64,000 nucleotides of DNA from UBA4312 sp040266995 (lineage in GTDB: Bacteria > Bacillota_I > Bacilli_A > Erysipelotrichales > Erysipelotrichaceae), in contig JAWRHV010000010.1 in assembly GCA_040266995.1 (NCBI GenBank), forward strand, positions 45,690 through 109,689, given 5' to 3'. The notes under the pieces are model-generated. The model made no database searches. It was not told where the DNA came from and worked only from the letters and a program-made list of their open reading frames with translations. How positions within the stretch are numbered: position 1 is the first letter of the stretch; each line of letters begins with the position of its first letter. Of this stretch, positions 42,481-51,917 are shown in pieces. The position numbers and the translations under genes were made by a program.

Positions 42481-44706
42481 ATGAACAAGATCAGTGTAGT
42501 AATTCCGTTTTACAAGTATAAAAACTATTTGAAGGAATGTCTGGATTCCTTAGAACAAAGTACATTTCAGGATTTTGAAACCATTCTTGTACTGGATCCG
42601 GAGAGTGAAGATATTTCTTCCTTGCTGGAAGCGTATCCGCAGGTACGTGTGATCCAAAGTCCGAATGCAGGTGTTGCGGCTTGTCGAAACGTCGGTGTGA
42701 AGGAAGCCCGGGGGGAATATATTTATTTTTTGGATGAAGATGATTATGTTCTGGATGATACATTGTCTTTGTTGGCAGCTAAGATAGCAGGTCAGGATAT
42801 TATCTACGGAAAAGTGGAGAATACGTGGAACAACAAACTGAATTTTTTGGATAAGAAAGCAAAGAAACAGATTGATCCGGATCTGGAAGAAGAAAGGGAA
42901 CTACGTAAACAGGAAGGGATCTCTAATTATAAACAGAATTTACCATCGGATACAAATTGGAACCAGGCTTTGGCAGTATATTGGCTGCTTGCCAGAAAAA
43001 AGGGATTGCGTAACGTAACCGTATTGGGAAATTTGTATCGGACAGATAAAATCAAAAAGTATCCGTTTCATGAATCGTTCCGCTACTACAGCGATATTAC
43101 ATGTTTGATTCCTTTCCTGGATTCAGTAACGACTGCTTATAGAGCAGAGGAAGCCATTTATGTAAAGAGAAAACACAACGACCCGATCAATTATCCAGCA
43201 TTACGCCAGGAAGAGAATGATAACCGGTTTGAAGAGCGCTGCCAGGCTGTGGAATATACAAGAACGCTGGTGGAACCATCCAGTCTCGTTCGTCATTATC
43301 TTGATCAGAAGATCGTTCAGTATTATACAAAGAATATGACAAAATCCATTCGTCGTTCCAAGGACGATATTTGGAGAACACAATATTTTGAAAGGATCCG
43401 GCCGGTAATCGAGAATTGTGAGCCGTCTGTTATCGATTCTTTAAGTCGGAAGAATAAAAAGCTGGTAGAGGCTTTACTAGCTTCGGATCTCAATAAGGTA
43501 CAAAGACAGACACGATGGATCTTAGGAAAGAAAAAGTTCAAGAGCATGGTGAAAAACAAAAATACAGCGTATAAGCTGGCCTATTATCACCGGTATCTGA
43601 AAATGGATGTGAATCCCAAGGTTATTTTGTTTGAAAGCTTCATGGCCAAAAACTATTCGGACAGTCCTAAATACATTTATGAATACATTGCCAAAAACTA
43701 TCCGGAGTTTACTTGTGTATGGGCCATCAACGATGATGCAGAGGTTCCGTACGGGGCGAAAAAGATCAAACGCTTTTCCTTCCAGTATGCTTATTATCTG
43801 GCAACCGCAAAATATCTGGTATTTAATGTACGTCCACCGCTATGGTACAGAAAACGCGAAGAACAAGTATTTCTGGAAACATGGCATGGCACACCGTTAA
43901 AAAGACTGGTATTTGATCAGGAGGAAGTTACAAGCGCTTCACCGAAGTACAAAGAACAGTTCTATAAACAGAGAAAAGACTGGGACTATCTGATCAGTGC
44001 CAATCCGTTTTCTACAGAAACGTTCCGTCGTTGTTTCATGTATGAAGGAAAGATGTTGGAATATGGATATCCGCGCAATGATATTCTTTACGATGAACAT
44101 AAGGAAGCGCTGGCTGATTCGATCCGTACCAAGTTGAATATACCAAAGGATAAGAAAACCATTTTGTATGCACCGACATGGAGAGATGATGAAATTATAG
44201 AAAAAGGAAAATACTCGTTTACGCTGGCATTGGATCTGAACTTGTTGAAAGAAAGATTATCGGATGAATACGTTGTTTTATTGCGTACACACCATTATGT
44301 GGCAGAGCATATCGATGTTAGCGGCATGGAGGATTTCGTATTCAATGTATGTACATATGATGATATCAGTGAATTGTATCTGATCAGTGATATTTGTATC
44401 ACGGATTACTCCAGTGTCTTCTTTGACTACGCAAACTTAAGACGACCAATTCTGTTCTATACGTATGATATCGATAAATATAAGAATCAGCTTCGTGGTT
44501 TCTATATCGACATGGAAACGGAAATTCCGGGACCTTTATTGTATACAAGTGAAGAGGTTGTGCAAGCCATTGAGAACATTGATCAGGTGAATGAGCAATA
44601 CAAGGAACGTTATGATGCGTTCTATGATCGTTTCTGCTGCTATGATGACGGACATGCCAGTGAGAATGTAGCAGAAGAGGTATTGTTTGGTAAAAAGAAG
44701 GGATAA
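42481..44706 (+). CDS. Bifunctional GT2 glycosyltransferase/CDP-glycerol glycerophosphotransferase
   Basis: A 741-residue fusion. Residues 1 to about 230 are a GT-A family 2 glycosyltransferase (SVVIPFYKYKNYLKECLDSL, DEDDYVLDD as the DxD-type metal site). Residues about 370-741 are a CDP-glycerol glycerophosphotransferase (LETWHGTPLKRL, YAPTWRDDE, LLRTHHYVAEH, TDYSSVFFDYANLRRP), the TagF/TagB fold that transfers glycerol phosphate to a growing polymer. The fusion could alternate sugar and glycerol phosphate additions or decorate a polyglycerol phosphate chain. AGGAGAGG is upstream. The real acceptor is unknown. Confidence 0.88.
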   Translation: MNKISVVIPFYKYKNYLKECLDSLEQSTFQDFETILVLDPESEDISSLLEAYPQVRVIQSPNAGVAACRNVGVKEARGEYIYFLDEDDYVLDDTLSLLAAKIAGQDIIYGKVENTWNNKLNFLDKKAKKQIDPDLEEERELRKQEGISNYKQNLPSDTNWNQALAVYWLLARKKGLRNVTVLGNLYRTDKIKKYPFHESFRYYSDITCLIPFLDSVTTAYRAEEAIYVKRKHNDPINYPALRQEENDNRFEERCQAVEYTRTLVEPSSLVRHYLDQKIVQYYTKNMTKSIRRSKDDIWRTQYFERIRPVIENCEPSVIDSLSRKNKKLVEALLASDLNKVQRQTRWILGKKKFKSMVKNKNTAYKLAYYHRYLKMDVNPKVILFESFMAKNYSDSPKYIYEYIAKNYPEFTCVWAINDDAEVPYGAKKIKRFSFQYAYYLATAKYLVFNVRPPLWYRKREEQVFLETWHGTPLKRLVFDQEEVTSASPKYKEQFYKQRKDWDYLISANPFSTETFRRCFMYEGKMLEYGYPRNDILYDEHKEALADSIRTKLNIPKDKKTILYAPTWRDDEIIEKGKYSFTLALDLNLLKERLSDEYVVLLRTHHYVAEHIDVSGMEDFVFNVCTYDDISELYLISDICITDYSSVFFDYANLRRPILFYTYDIDKYKNQLRGFYIDMETEIPGPLLYTSEEVVQAIENIDQVNEQYKERYDAFYDRFCCYDDGHASENVAEEVLFGKKKG

Positions 44707-44708
44707 AA

Positions 44709-45914
44709 GTGAACATTAAGATTTTAAGAGTCGGTAAAAAAATAGCCGGGAAAATGATTCGCCAAGGTTATAAAATGGTTTATCGACATATACCGGTGGA
44801 TGATAAAACAATGATTTTTATCTCTTTTCATGGAAGAGGGTATTCAGATAATCCACGGGCTATCTATGAGAAAATTTTACAGGATCCACGTTTTGAAGGA
44901 TATCGTTTTATATGGTTTATAAAGAATCATAAGAAAAAACAATTACAGATTCCAAAAGCGGAAATCAAAGAATATTTCAGTATTCCGTATTTCTACTACA
45001 TGTCAAAAGCCAAGTATTGGATCATCAACTGTAAAATGCCTTTGTATATCTTTAAAAAACCATCGCAGATTTATTTGCAGACCTGGCATGGAACTCCGTT
45101 AAAACGACTGGCTCATGACATTGATGTGTCAGAGGATACAACATTTTATCGTTCCGGTATTTCCTATGAAGCGATGTGTCAATCCTATGATGTAGATGTG
45201 AAACGATATAATTACATGATTTCACCAAACGCCTTTTGTACGAAGGTGTTCCCATCTGCTTTCGGCATTGATACAGAACGTTTGATTGAAACCGGTTATC
45301 CACGCAATGATAAAATTGCCAATGCCACACAAGAGGATATGAATGCCATGAAAAAGCGGTTGGGGATCCCTTTGGATAAGAAAGTGGTTCTGTATGCACC
45401 GACGTGGCGGGATAACTCGTATGTAGCAGCCGGTTATACATTTGAATTGAAGGCGGACTTCCACCTTTGGAAAGAAATCCTGCCGGAGGATACGGTTGTT
45501 CTATTTAAACCGCATTATTTGATCATCAATCGGTTTGAAAACGACGAAAGCTTAAATGGTTTTCTGTATTCCATACCGGCGGATGAAGACATCAACAATC
45601 TATATATCATCAGCGATGTCTTGATTACCGATTATTCCAGTGTGTTCTTCGATTATGCGATACTCAAGCGACCGATATATTTCTATATGTATGATATTGA
45701 GGAATATGCCAACGATTTGAGAGGATTCTATCTGGATATTCATAAAGATCTTCCGGGAAAGATCTATACAACAGAAGAAGATCTGTTGAAAGCAGTCAAA
45801 CAAGGCGACTACGATTATGAAAAGCTGGATCAATTCCGTAAGACGTTCAATAACCTGGATGATGGAAAAGCCTCGCAGAGAGTGGTAGATATTCTGTATA
45901 AGGCAGGAAAATAA
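44709..45914 (+). CDS. CDP-glycerol glycerophosphotransferase (TagF/TagB-like)
   Basis: A 401-residue GT-B-like transferase. GRGYSDNPRAIYEKIL, LQTWHGTPLKRLAHDID, TGYPRNDKI, YAPTWRDNS, FKPHYLI and TDYSSVFFDYAILKRP are the family's catalytic and CDP-glycerol-binding blocks, the histidines in WHGTP and KPH being the usual catalytic pair. The start is a GTG two bases after the previous stop, with AAGGGA upstream. Very similar motif spacing to the C-terminal half of the preceding gene suggests they arose by duplication. Confidence 0.9.
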   Translation: MNIKILRVGKKIAGKMIRQGYKMVYRHIPVDDKTMIFISFHGRGYSDNPRAIYEKILQDPRFEGYRFIWFIKNHKKKQLQIPKAEIKEYFSIPYFYYMSKAKYWIINCKMPLYIFKKPSQIYLQTWHGTPLKRLAHDIDVSEDTTFYRSGISYEAMCQSYDVDVKRYNYMISPNAFCTKVFPSAFGIDTERLIETGYPRNDKIANATQEDMNAMKKRLGIPLDKKVVLYAPTWRDNSYVAAGYTFELKADFHLWKEILPEDTVVLFKPHYLIINRFENDESLNGFLYSIPADEDINNLYIISDVLITDYSSVFFDYAILKRPIYFYMYDIEEYANDLRGFYLDIHKDLPGKIYTTEEDLLKAVKQGDYDYEKLDQFRKTFNNLDDGKASQRVVDILYKAGK

Positions 45915-45915
45915 A

Positions 45916-46992
45916 ATGGGATTGAGCAAGATCATTTTGAATATCGCTTTAGCCATTGTAGATCTGTGTACCTTCTGGGTTCATCAGGATCCAAAGCGGA
46001 TTACTTTTGTCTCCTTGACACAGGATCATCTTTCTTCGGATTTTGCGCTGATCGATCAAAAGCTCAAAGGGAAAGAGTATCATGTATTTTATAATTTAAT
46101 TCGGTTTGAAAAGAATATAAAAGGGGACTTTCTGTATTTTCTGAACTGTTTAAAACAATGGGTGGATCTGAAAAGATCCAGGCTGGTGATCATCAATGAC
46201 AACAATTATGTGATCAGCCATAAGAAACCGGTCAATACGAAGGTTCTGCAAATCTGGCATGCAGCCGGCGCTATCAAGAAATTCGGCAATGATATTCATA
46301 GACGATATCCAATCCGTAACTATGATGCCGTCATCTGCAGCGCACCGGCATGGAAGCCGGTATATGCCCGGGCTTTTGGTGTCAAAGAGCAGCAGGTGCA
46401 CGTAACGGGACTGCCGCGTATTGATACATTGATGAAGGCCGATACAGAAGCGTTTTATCAAAAATATCCCCAGGCAAGAGGGAAAAAGATCTGTCTGTAT
46501 GCACCAACCTTCCGGGGAAATATCATTGATGGATTTCAGCGGATCTCCTTCGATATTCAAAAAGTTGAAAAGATGTTACCGGACTGGCTGATCGTTTATA
46601 AGTTTCATCCATTACTGGAAGATCTGCAAATACAGGATTGTCAGGCAATCAATGCCAATAAAGAGGATCTGTATGTTCTGATGCAGGTAAGTGACTGTAT
46701 GGTCTCTGATTTTTCCTCCATTCTGCTGGATTATTCACTATTAGGAAAACCACAGATAGGATATATTCCGGATTATGGAGCCTATGAACAGGAAATCGGC
46801 GTGAATATATCCAAAGAAGAGTATCCCGGGCCAATCTGCACCAACGAAGCGCAGCTGGTACAGGCGATACAGAACCTGGACACATATGACTATGAAAAGG
46901 AAAAAGATTTTCAAGAGACATACATTATCCATAATGATGGGAAGAATACAGACCGGGTCGTAGAATTGATTGATGAAATGATGAAAGGGTAA
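45916..46992 (+). CDS. CDP-glycerol glycerophosphotransferase, divergent (TagB-like)
   Basis: A 358-residue relative in which the motif is IWHAAGAIKKFG rather than WHGTPLKRL, and the later blocks are YAPTFRGN, YKFHPLLED and SDFSSILLDYSLLGKP. The WHAAG variant is typical of enzymes such as TagB/TarB that add the first glycerol phosphate to the lipid-linked disaccharide, or of ribitol enzymes; which applies here is inference. An amphipathic N-terminus (LSKIILNIALAIVDLCTFWV) suits membrane association. It ends the cluster at a strong terminator. Confidence 0.85.
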   Translation: MGLSKIILNIALAIVDLCTFWVHQDPKRITFVSLTQDHLSSDFALIDQKLKGKEYHVFYNLIRFEKNIKGDFLYFLNCLKQWVDLKRSRLVIINDNNYVISHKKPVNTKVLQIWHAAGAIKKFGNDIHRRYPIRNYDAVICSAPAWKPVYARAFGVKEQQVHVTGLPRIDTLMKADTEAFYQKYPQARGKKICLYAPTFRGNIIDGFQRISFDIQKVEKMLPDWLIVYKFHPLLEDLQIQDCQAINANKEDLYVLMQVSDCMVSDFSSILLDYSLLGKPQIGYIPDYGAYEQEIGVNISKEEYPGPICTNEAQLVQAIQNLDTYDYEKEKDFQETYIIHNDGKNTDRVVELIDEMMKG

Positions 46993-47013
46993 TCGTGGTG
47001 ATTACCCTTTTTT
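46984..47013. terminator. Bidirectional terminator after the CDP-glycerol transferase cluster
   Basis: AAAGGGTAATC / GATTACCCTTT with loop GTGGT (46984-46994, 47000-47010), followed by Ts; relQ ends against it from the other strand. Confidence 0.85.
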
Positions 47014-47016
47014 GGT

Positions 47017-47694
47017 TTATGGATGGACGATAGGATTGCGTTTTTCGCTTTTTCGCAGCTCCCCCATTTTTTTATCCAGACTGGCACAGATCAGCGCACA
47101 TTCCAATAAATCATGGTTGATTTCATCCAGTCGTTCCTGCGGGAGATCTTTTTTATAACGTAATTTATGCTCCAGACTGGCCCAGAGATCCATCGCAATG
47201 GTTCGGAATTGCACTTCAACTTTGACCCATTTTTTTTCATTGGCTAAAAAGATCGGTAATTCTACGATCAAGTGCAGGCTTCTATATCCGTTCGGTTTCG
47301 GATGTTTGATATAATCCTTTCTTTGGATCAGACGGACATCGTCTTGTTGCAACAAAAGATCGGCCAGCATATAGATGTCATCCTGAAAGGAAGAAATAAT
47401 GCGAATACCGGCAATATCAAATAAGTTGGCTTCCATCGCTTCGATCGTGGTAGGAATGCCACGTCTTTTCAGCTTTCTTAAAACGCTGGCCTGAGATTTG
47501 ATACGGGATTCGATCATTTCAATCGGATTCCGATCGTAGTACATGGAAAACTGTTCATCCAATACCCGAAACTTTGTCTCTATTTCTCGTAATGCACAAC
47601 GATAATAGGTCATAGTCTGTCGATAGGGTAAAGTTTTTAGTTCGTATTCCTCATCGTCAATGGATGTCTGCAAGATTTGTTCAATTTGATGCAT
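47017..47694 (-). CDS. Small alarmone synthetase, RelQ/YjbM family GTP pyrophosphokinase
   Basis: A 225-residue single-domain RelA/SpoT synthetase that makes (p)ppGpp from GTP/GDP and ATP. FDIAGIRIISSFQDDIY, QRKDYIKHPKPNGYRSLH and VEVQFRTIAMDLWASLEHKLRYK are the catalytic blocks; there is no HD hydrolase, TGS or ACT domain. Length and ends fit RelQ more than RelP. The ATG at 47694 has GGAGG eight bases upstream; a TTG five codons earlier overlaps that site. It is transcribed alone. Confidence 0.9.
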   Translation of the reverse strand: MHQIEQILQTSIDDEEYELKTLPYRQTMTYYRCALREIETKFRVLDEQFSMYYDRNPIEMIESRIKSQASVLRKLKRRGIPTTIEAMEANLFDIAGIRIISSFQDDIYMLADLLLQQDDVRLIQRKDYIKHPKPNGYRSLHLIVELPIFLANEKKWVKVEVQFRTIAMDLWASLEHKLRYKKDLPQERLDEINHDLLECALICASLDKKMGELRKSEKRNPIVHP

Positions 47695-48105
47695 AGTATT
47701 AGCCTCCAACTACAGAAATCATATATTGATCCTCTACACCCGGTATTCTAGACTGTTATTTTGGTATTCTTCCGGGTTTCCTTCATGAGGCCATGATCAA
47801 CCGTTTCTTTTTTTCTATTGTAAGAAAAAACAAAGGCCACATAAAAAGGTTGTCACAAGAAGATAGATTGTTTTTATCGTGTCTGAGAATCAGAATTCTT
47901 CGTCTATATTTTATCATGATTGAATGGGATAAGAAAGAATGCGAAAATATACGGACGCAAATTATAGAATAAAAACGTTATTCTTTTACAAAAAGAAAGA
48001 TGATGTTGATTAATGAAGGAAATATAATTTTTTAAAGAATTCATGTCACAAAATAAAAAAATATGTTATAACTACATAGAGTAATTTTGAAAAAGAGGGA
48101 GAAAT
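47695..48105. other. 411-bp intergenic region between relQ and the uracil permease gene
   Basis: No gene found. For the permease, TGTCAC, 17 bases, TATAAC (near 48045-48073) makes a plausible promoter and GAGGGAG is the ribosome-binding site. I looked for a PyrR-type attenuator or riboswitch and saw no convincing terminator/antiterminator pair. The centre is AT-rich and otherwise featureless. Confidence 0.5.
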
Positions 48106-49359
48106 ATGGCAAAACGTATTATTCAAGTCGACGAAAAAGTACCTGTAAATATGTTGATACCTTTAAGTATCCAGCACATGTTTGCGATGTTCGGCGCATC
48201 CGTTTTGGTTCCGTTTTTGTTTGGAATCAATCCGGCTATCGTTTTACTGATGAACGGTATTGGTACACTATTGTTCATTTTCATCACCAAAGGAAAGGCA
48301 CCGGCGTATCTGGGAAGCAGCTTTGCGTTTATTGCACCGGCAAATGCGGTTATCGCACAGTTCGGTTATGAATATGCATGTGGTGGTTTCGTTGTCGTAG
48401 GTTTCTGCGGATGCTTACTGGCGATGATTATCCATAAGTTCGGAACAAAATGGATCGATGTTGTTTTACCGCCGGCGGCAATGGGACCTGTTGTTGCCCT
48501 GATCGGATTGGAATTATCTTCATCCGCTGCCAGTACAGCTGGACTGCTGGATGCTGCAATCGATCCGAAGAATGTGATCGTATTTGGTGTAACTCTGGGG
48601 GTTGCGATCATTGGAAGCGTTTGTTTCAAGAAGTTCTGGAGCGTCATTCCAATCTTGATAGCCGTTGTCTGTGGATATCTGGCAGCCGTTGTCTGCGGTA
48701 TCGTGGATTTTACTCCGGTCATGGAAGCATCTTTCATTTCGATTCCGCATTTCCAGCTTCCTAAATTTGATATACATGCGATTTTGATGATACTGCCGGT
48801 ATTACTGGTTATTGCCAGTGAACACATTGGTCATCAGATCGTTACCGGAGAAGTCGTTGGACGAAATCTGATTGAAGATCCAGGTCTTCATCGTTCTATG
48901 TTTGCGGATAACTTTTCTTCCATGTTATCCGGACTGATTGGTTCAGTTCCGACGACAACCTACGGAGAGAACATCGGTGTTATGGCAATTACCGGTGTAT
49001 ATAGTGTACAGGTTATTGCCGGTGCGGCAATCATTTCCATTGTGTGTTCCTTTATTGGTCCACTGGCTGCACTGATCCAGACGATACCGAATCCTGTCAT
49101 TGGAGGTATCAGCTTCCTGTTATACGGTATGATCGGAACAAGTGGATTACGTATTCTGGTTGACCAGAAAGTGGATTACGCAAAAAGTGTGAACCTGATT
49201 TTGACCTCCGTAGTCTTTGTGGTTGGATTAAGTGGTGTAACGATTACGTTAGGTACTACATCTTTATCCGGAATGGTATTAGCAAGCATTACTGCGATGC
49301 TCTTGTCTTTGCTGTTCTACTTCTTTGAAAAAGCACATTTATTAAACGAAGAAGGATAA
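48106..49359 (+). CDS. Uracil permease (UraA/PyrP, NCS2 family)
   Basis: A 417-residue nucleobase:cation symporter with about 14 membrane segments. MLIPLSIQHMFAMFGASVLVP is the N-terminal signature, AYLGSSFAFIAP the substrate-binding segment, ASEHIGHQIVTGEVVG carries the key glutamate and histidine of UraA, and TTTYGENIGVMAITGVYS the second binding loop. It should import uracil for pyrimidine salvage. Monocistronic, with its own terminator (AACGCATC / GATGCGTT, 49364-49383). Confidence 0.92.
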   Translation: MAKRIIQVDEKVPVNMLIPLSIQHMFAMFGASVLVPFLFGINPAIVLLMNGIGTLLFIFITKGKAPAYLGSSFAFIAPANAVIAQFGYEYACGGFVVVGFCGCLLAMIIHKFGTKWIDVVLPPAAMGPVVALIGLELSSSAASTAGLLDAAIDPKNVIVFGVTLGVAIIGSVCFKKFWSVIPILIAVVCGYLAAVVCGIVDFTPVMEASFISIPHFQLPKFDIHAILMILPVLLVIASEHIGHQIVTGEVVGRNLIEDPGLHRSMFADNFSSMLSGLIGSVPTTTYGENIGVMAITGVYSVQVIAGAAIISIVCSFIGPLAALIQTIPNPVIGGISFLLYGMIGTSGLRILVDQKVDYAKSVNLILTSVVFVVGLSGVTITLGTTSLSGMVLASITAMLLSLLFYFFEKAHLLNEEG

Positions 49360-49361
49360 AA

Positions 49362-49388
49362 TCAACGCATCTCCGGATGCGTTTTTTA
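49362..49388 (+). terminator. Terminator after the uracil permease gene
   Basis: AACGCATC / GATGCGTT, loop TCCG, then six Ts. Confidence 0.85.
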
Positions 49389-49447
49389 ATTTGACATACA
49401 TATTGTCAAAATAAAGTATATGTTAATGAAGAGAGAGGGAAAAGGTG

Positions 49448-49463
49448 TGGTATAATTCTGAAT
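49448..49463 (+). promoter_or_regulatory. Extended -10 promoter abutting the rsmG start
   Basis: TGGTATAAT (49448-49456), a consensus extended -10, ends seven bases before the ATG at 49464. AAAGGTG at 49441-49447 lies upstream of the -10 and would not be in the transcript. Confidence 0.65.
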
Positions 49464-50159
49464 ATGAAAAAAGAAGATTTTTTACAATGCTGTCAAACGC
49501 ACGATATAGATATTAACGAACATCAGATGCAGCAATTGGAAACCTATATGCATCTACTCCAGGAATGGAACCAGAAGATGAATTTGACATCGATTGATCA
49601 AGAAGAGGAAATATGGGAAAAACATTTTCTCGATTCGATTCTTCCTTTTTCCGATATGTCCATGGACTCCTTATGCGATATAGGGACCGGTGCCGGGTTT
49701 CCCGGGATTCCGGTCAGTATTGTATTTCCACATGTAAAAGTTACCTTGGTTGAACCGTTGTCAAAACGCTGTCGGTTTTTACAGGTGGTCAAGGAACAAA
49801 CGAATGCTTCTTTTGAAATAGTCAATGAAAGAGCGGAAGACTACGGAAAAACACACAGGGAATGTTATGATGTTGTGACATCCAGAGCCGTGGCTCGTTT
49901 GACCATTTTGTTGGAGCTGTGCATGCCGCTTGTCAAAGAAAACGGCTTATTTGTAGCCTTAAAAGGAAAAAATGGATACAAAGAGCTGGCGGATGCCAAA
50001 GAAGCTCTGCGTATCTTAAAAACAGAAATCGATCATGAAGAGAGCTTTCTGATCGATGGAGCCAACCATGTCAGTTTTTACTTTAAAAAGAAAGAAAAAA
50101 CACCACGGAAGTACCCGCGCGTATATGGTCAGATCAAAAAGAAACCGTTAGGAGAATAG
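49464..50159 (+). CDS. rsmG: 16S rRNA (guanine-N7) methyltransferase RsmG
   Basis: A 231-residue SAM-dependent methyltransferase (GidB) that modifies G527 of 16S rRNA. CDIGTGAGFPGIPVSIVFP is the SAM-binding glycine loop, VTLVEPLSKRCRFLQ the following acidic strand, and VTSRAVARLTILLELCMPLV the catalytic region. It heads the rsmG-parA-parB operon conserved near many origins. No ribosome-binding site precedes the ATG, and the promoter abuts it. Confidence 0.95.
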   Translation: MKKEDFLQCCQTHDIDINEHQMQQLETYMHLLQEWNQKMNLTSIDQEEEIWEKHFLDSILPFSDMSMDSLCDIGTGAGFPGIPVSIVFPHVKVTLVEPLSKRCRFLQVVKEQTNASFEIVNERAEDYGKTHRECYDVVTSRAVARLTILLELCMPLVKENGLFVALKGKNGYKELADAKEALRILKTEIDHEESFLIDGANHVSFYFKKKEKTPRKYPRVYGQIKKKPLGE

Positions 50160-50163
50160 ATAT

Positions 50164-50937
50164 ATGGGAAAGATTATCGCAATTGCCAATCAAAAGGGCG
50201 GGGTCGGAAAGACGACCACAGCCATTAATTTATCCAGTGGATTAACTTACCAGGGAAAACGTGTTTTGTTGGTGGATCTTGATCCGCAGGCCAATGCTAC
50301 GCATGGTCTGCTGAGTCTGGGAGAAATCTATCAGGAAAATTCGTATACGGTCATGATGGAAGATGCAGATATTCACAAAGCGATCGTTCATAAGGAACAA
50401 CCGAAGATGGATATTCTTCCATCCAATATGAGCTTAGCGGGTGCTGAACTGGTCATGGATAAGATTGATCCCGGAAAAGAAGCTTTATTGAAAAATCAGC
50501 TGGAAAAAGTACAAAATAATTATGACTTTATCATTATAGACTGTCCGCCTTCTTTGGGGTTATTGACAACCAATGCGCTGACGGCAGCAGACAGTGTATT
50601 GATTCCGGTTCAATGTGAATACTATGCATTAGAGGGTGTTACACAATTGTTATTGACGATCCGACTCGTTCAGAAGACGTACAATCCGGCACTTCGTATT
50701 GAAGGCATTCTTCTTACGATGTTTGATATTCGTACCAAATTGAGTGTGGAGGTATCCAAGGAGGTTCGTCAGAATTTTGTTCGTCAGGTCTATCAGATAG
50801 CTATTCCGCGGAATGTGAAGCTTTCAGAAGCACCAAGCCGCAGCTTATCGATCTTCGAATACGATCCGAAGTGTTCCGGTGCACAGGCTTATCAACAGTT
50901 AACGGAAGAATTGATCAAAAGAAATAATAGGGGGTAA
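50164..50937 (+). CDS. parA: Chromosome partitioning ATPase ParA (Soj)
   Basis: A 257-residue Walker-type ATPase. ANQKGGVGKTTTAINLS is the deviant Walker A with both lysines, VDLDPQANATHGLL and IIIDCPPSLGLLTTNAL the later nucleotide-binding blocks. With ATP it forms DNA-bound dimers that ParB stimulates; it also regulates DnaA in Bacillus. It sits four bases after rsmG and two before parB. Confidence 0.96.
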   Translation: MGKIIAIANQKGGVGKTTTAINLSSGLTYQGKRVLLVDLDPQANATHGLLSLGEIYQENSYTVMMEDADIHKAIVHKEQPKMDILPSNMSLAGAELVMDKIDPGKEALLKNQLEKVQNNYDFIIIDCPPSLGLLTTNALTAADSVLIPVQCEYYALEGVTQLLLTIRLVQKTYNPALRIEGILLTMFDIRTKLSVEVSKEVRQNFVRQVYQIAIPRNVKLSEAPSRSLSIFEYDPKCSGAQAYQQLTEELIKRNNRG

Positions 50938-50939
50938 AT

Positions 50940-51806
50940 ATGGAAAACGACAACAACCGTTTGGGACGAGGATTGAATTCTTTGTTTGGACAAGATGTTT
51001 CCAAGATGCTGGATGATATCCAGAATGGAACGGACAGTCGGGATCAGTTGATGATACCGGTCGATGACATTCGTCCGAATCCGTACCAGCCGCGAAAGAT
51101 CTTTAATCGTGAAGCGATGGAAGAATTAAGTCAATCTATTTTGCAGCATGGTGTTTTTACCCCGATATTGGTGAAAAAATCCATTTCCGGCTATGAGCTG
51201 ATTGCCGGTGAACGTCGCTGGCGTGCTTCCAAAATGGCAGGATTGAGCGATATTCCGGCTATTATCGTTGATTTTGATGATCAGCAGATGATGGAAATTG
51301 CTTTATTGGAGAATATCCAGAGAGAAGATCTGAACATCATCGAGGAGGCCAAGGCATATGAACAGCTGATCCAGCGTTTAAACTATACGCAGGAGCAATT
51401 GGCACATCGTGTGGGTAAATCGAGAGAGCACATCACCAATACAATGCGTTTACTAAAGCTTCCGGATCAGATCCAGGATTATGTCATTGCCAAAAAATTA
51501 AGCATGGGACATGCACGTGCACTGCTTGGAGTTAAAGATGAAAAGGAAATGATAAAGATTGCCAAACAGGCAATCAATCAGGGATATTCTGTACGTAAGG
51601 TAGAACAGGTTGTTAAAAAGCGAAACGCGATCAAGGAAGAAAAGCCAAAGGAAGATCTGTATATCAAAGAAGCCAAACGTGTTCTGGAGGAATATTTTCA
51701 GACAAGTATCTCCATCGGCACCCATAATATATCGATCCACTATGAAGATCACGAGGATCTGAACCGGATTCTTGAGATTCTTGATTTATTAGAAAAAGAG
51801 GATTAA
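50940..51806 (+). CDS. parB: Chromosome partitioning protein ParB (Spo0J)
   Basis: A 288-residue CTPase clamp. The N-terminus RLGRGLNSLFGQD is the ParA-stimulating peptide, IRPNPYQPRKIF starts the CTP-binding fold, GERRWRASKMAGL is box II, and YTQEQLAHRVGKSREHITNT is the helix-turn-helix that reads parS. The C-terminal segment dimerises. A perfect parS lies in dnaX in this window. It ends at a terminator. Confidence 0.96.
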   Translation: MENDNNRLGRGLNSLFGQDVSKMLDDIQNGTDSRDQLMIPVDDIRPNPYQPRKIFNREAMEELSQSILQHGVFTPILVKKSISGYELIAGERRWRASKMAGLSDIPAIIVDFDDQQMMEIALLENIQREDLNIIEEAKAYEQLIQRLNYTQEQLAHRVGKSREHITNTMRLLKLPDQIQDYVIAKKLSMGHARALLGVKDEKEMIKIAKQAINQGYSVRKVEQVVKKRNAIKEEKPKEDLYIKEAKRVLEEYFQTSISIGTHNISIHYEDHEDLNRILEILDLLEKED

Positions 51807-51842
51807 AGTCATAATGAGAGTCAGTTATTATGACTTTTTTAA
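51803..51842 (+). terminator. Terminator after parB
   Basis: AAAGTCATAA (51805-51814) / TTATGACTTT (51828-51837) followed by Ts. Confidence 0.8.
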
Positions 51843-51860
51843 CGGCTTTCAAAGAAATAA

Positions 51861-51900
51861 TCTGCCAAAAGCTACAAAAAAAGGCAGAATCGTGTATAAT
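51861..51900 (+). promoter_or_regulatory. glmS promoter -10 with upstream inverted repeat
   Basis: TATAAT at 51895-51900 lies about 30 bases before the ribozyme cleavage site. TCTGCC (51861-51866) and GGCAGA in the region 51883-51888 are reverse complements framing the place where a -35 would be; no good -35 hexamer is seen. Confidence 0.45.
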
Positions 51901-51917
51901 ACTAACAAATCATGGAG

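Noticed and set aside
47695..48105. PyrR attenuator or uracil/PRPP riboswitch before the uracil permease
   Set aside because: No terminator/antiterminator pair or conserved PyrR-binding loop was seen; the gene has an ordinary promoter-like sequence and Shine-Dalgarno site.
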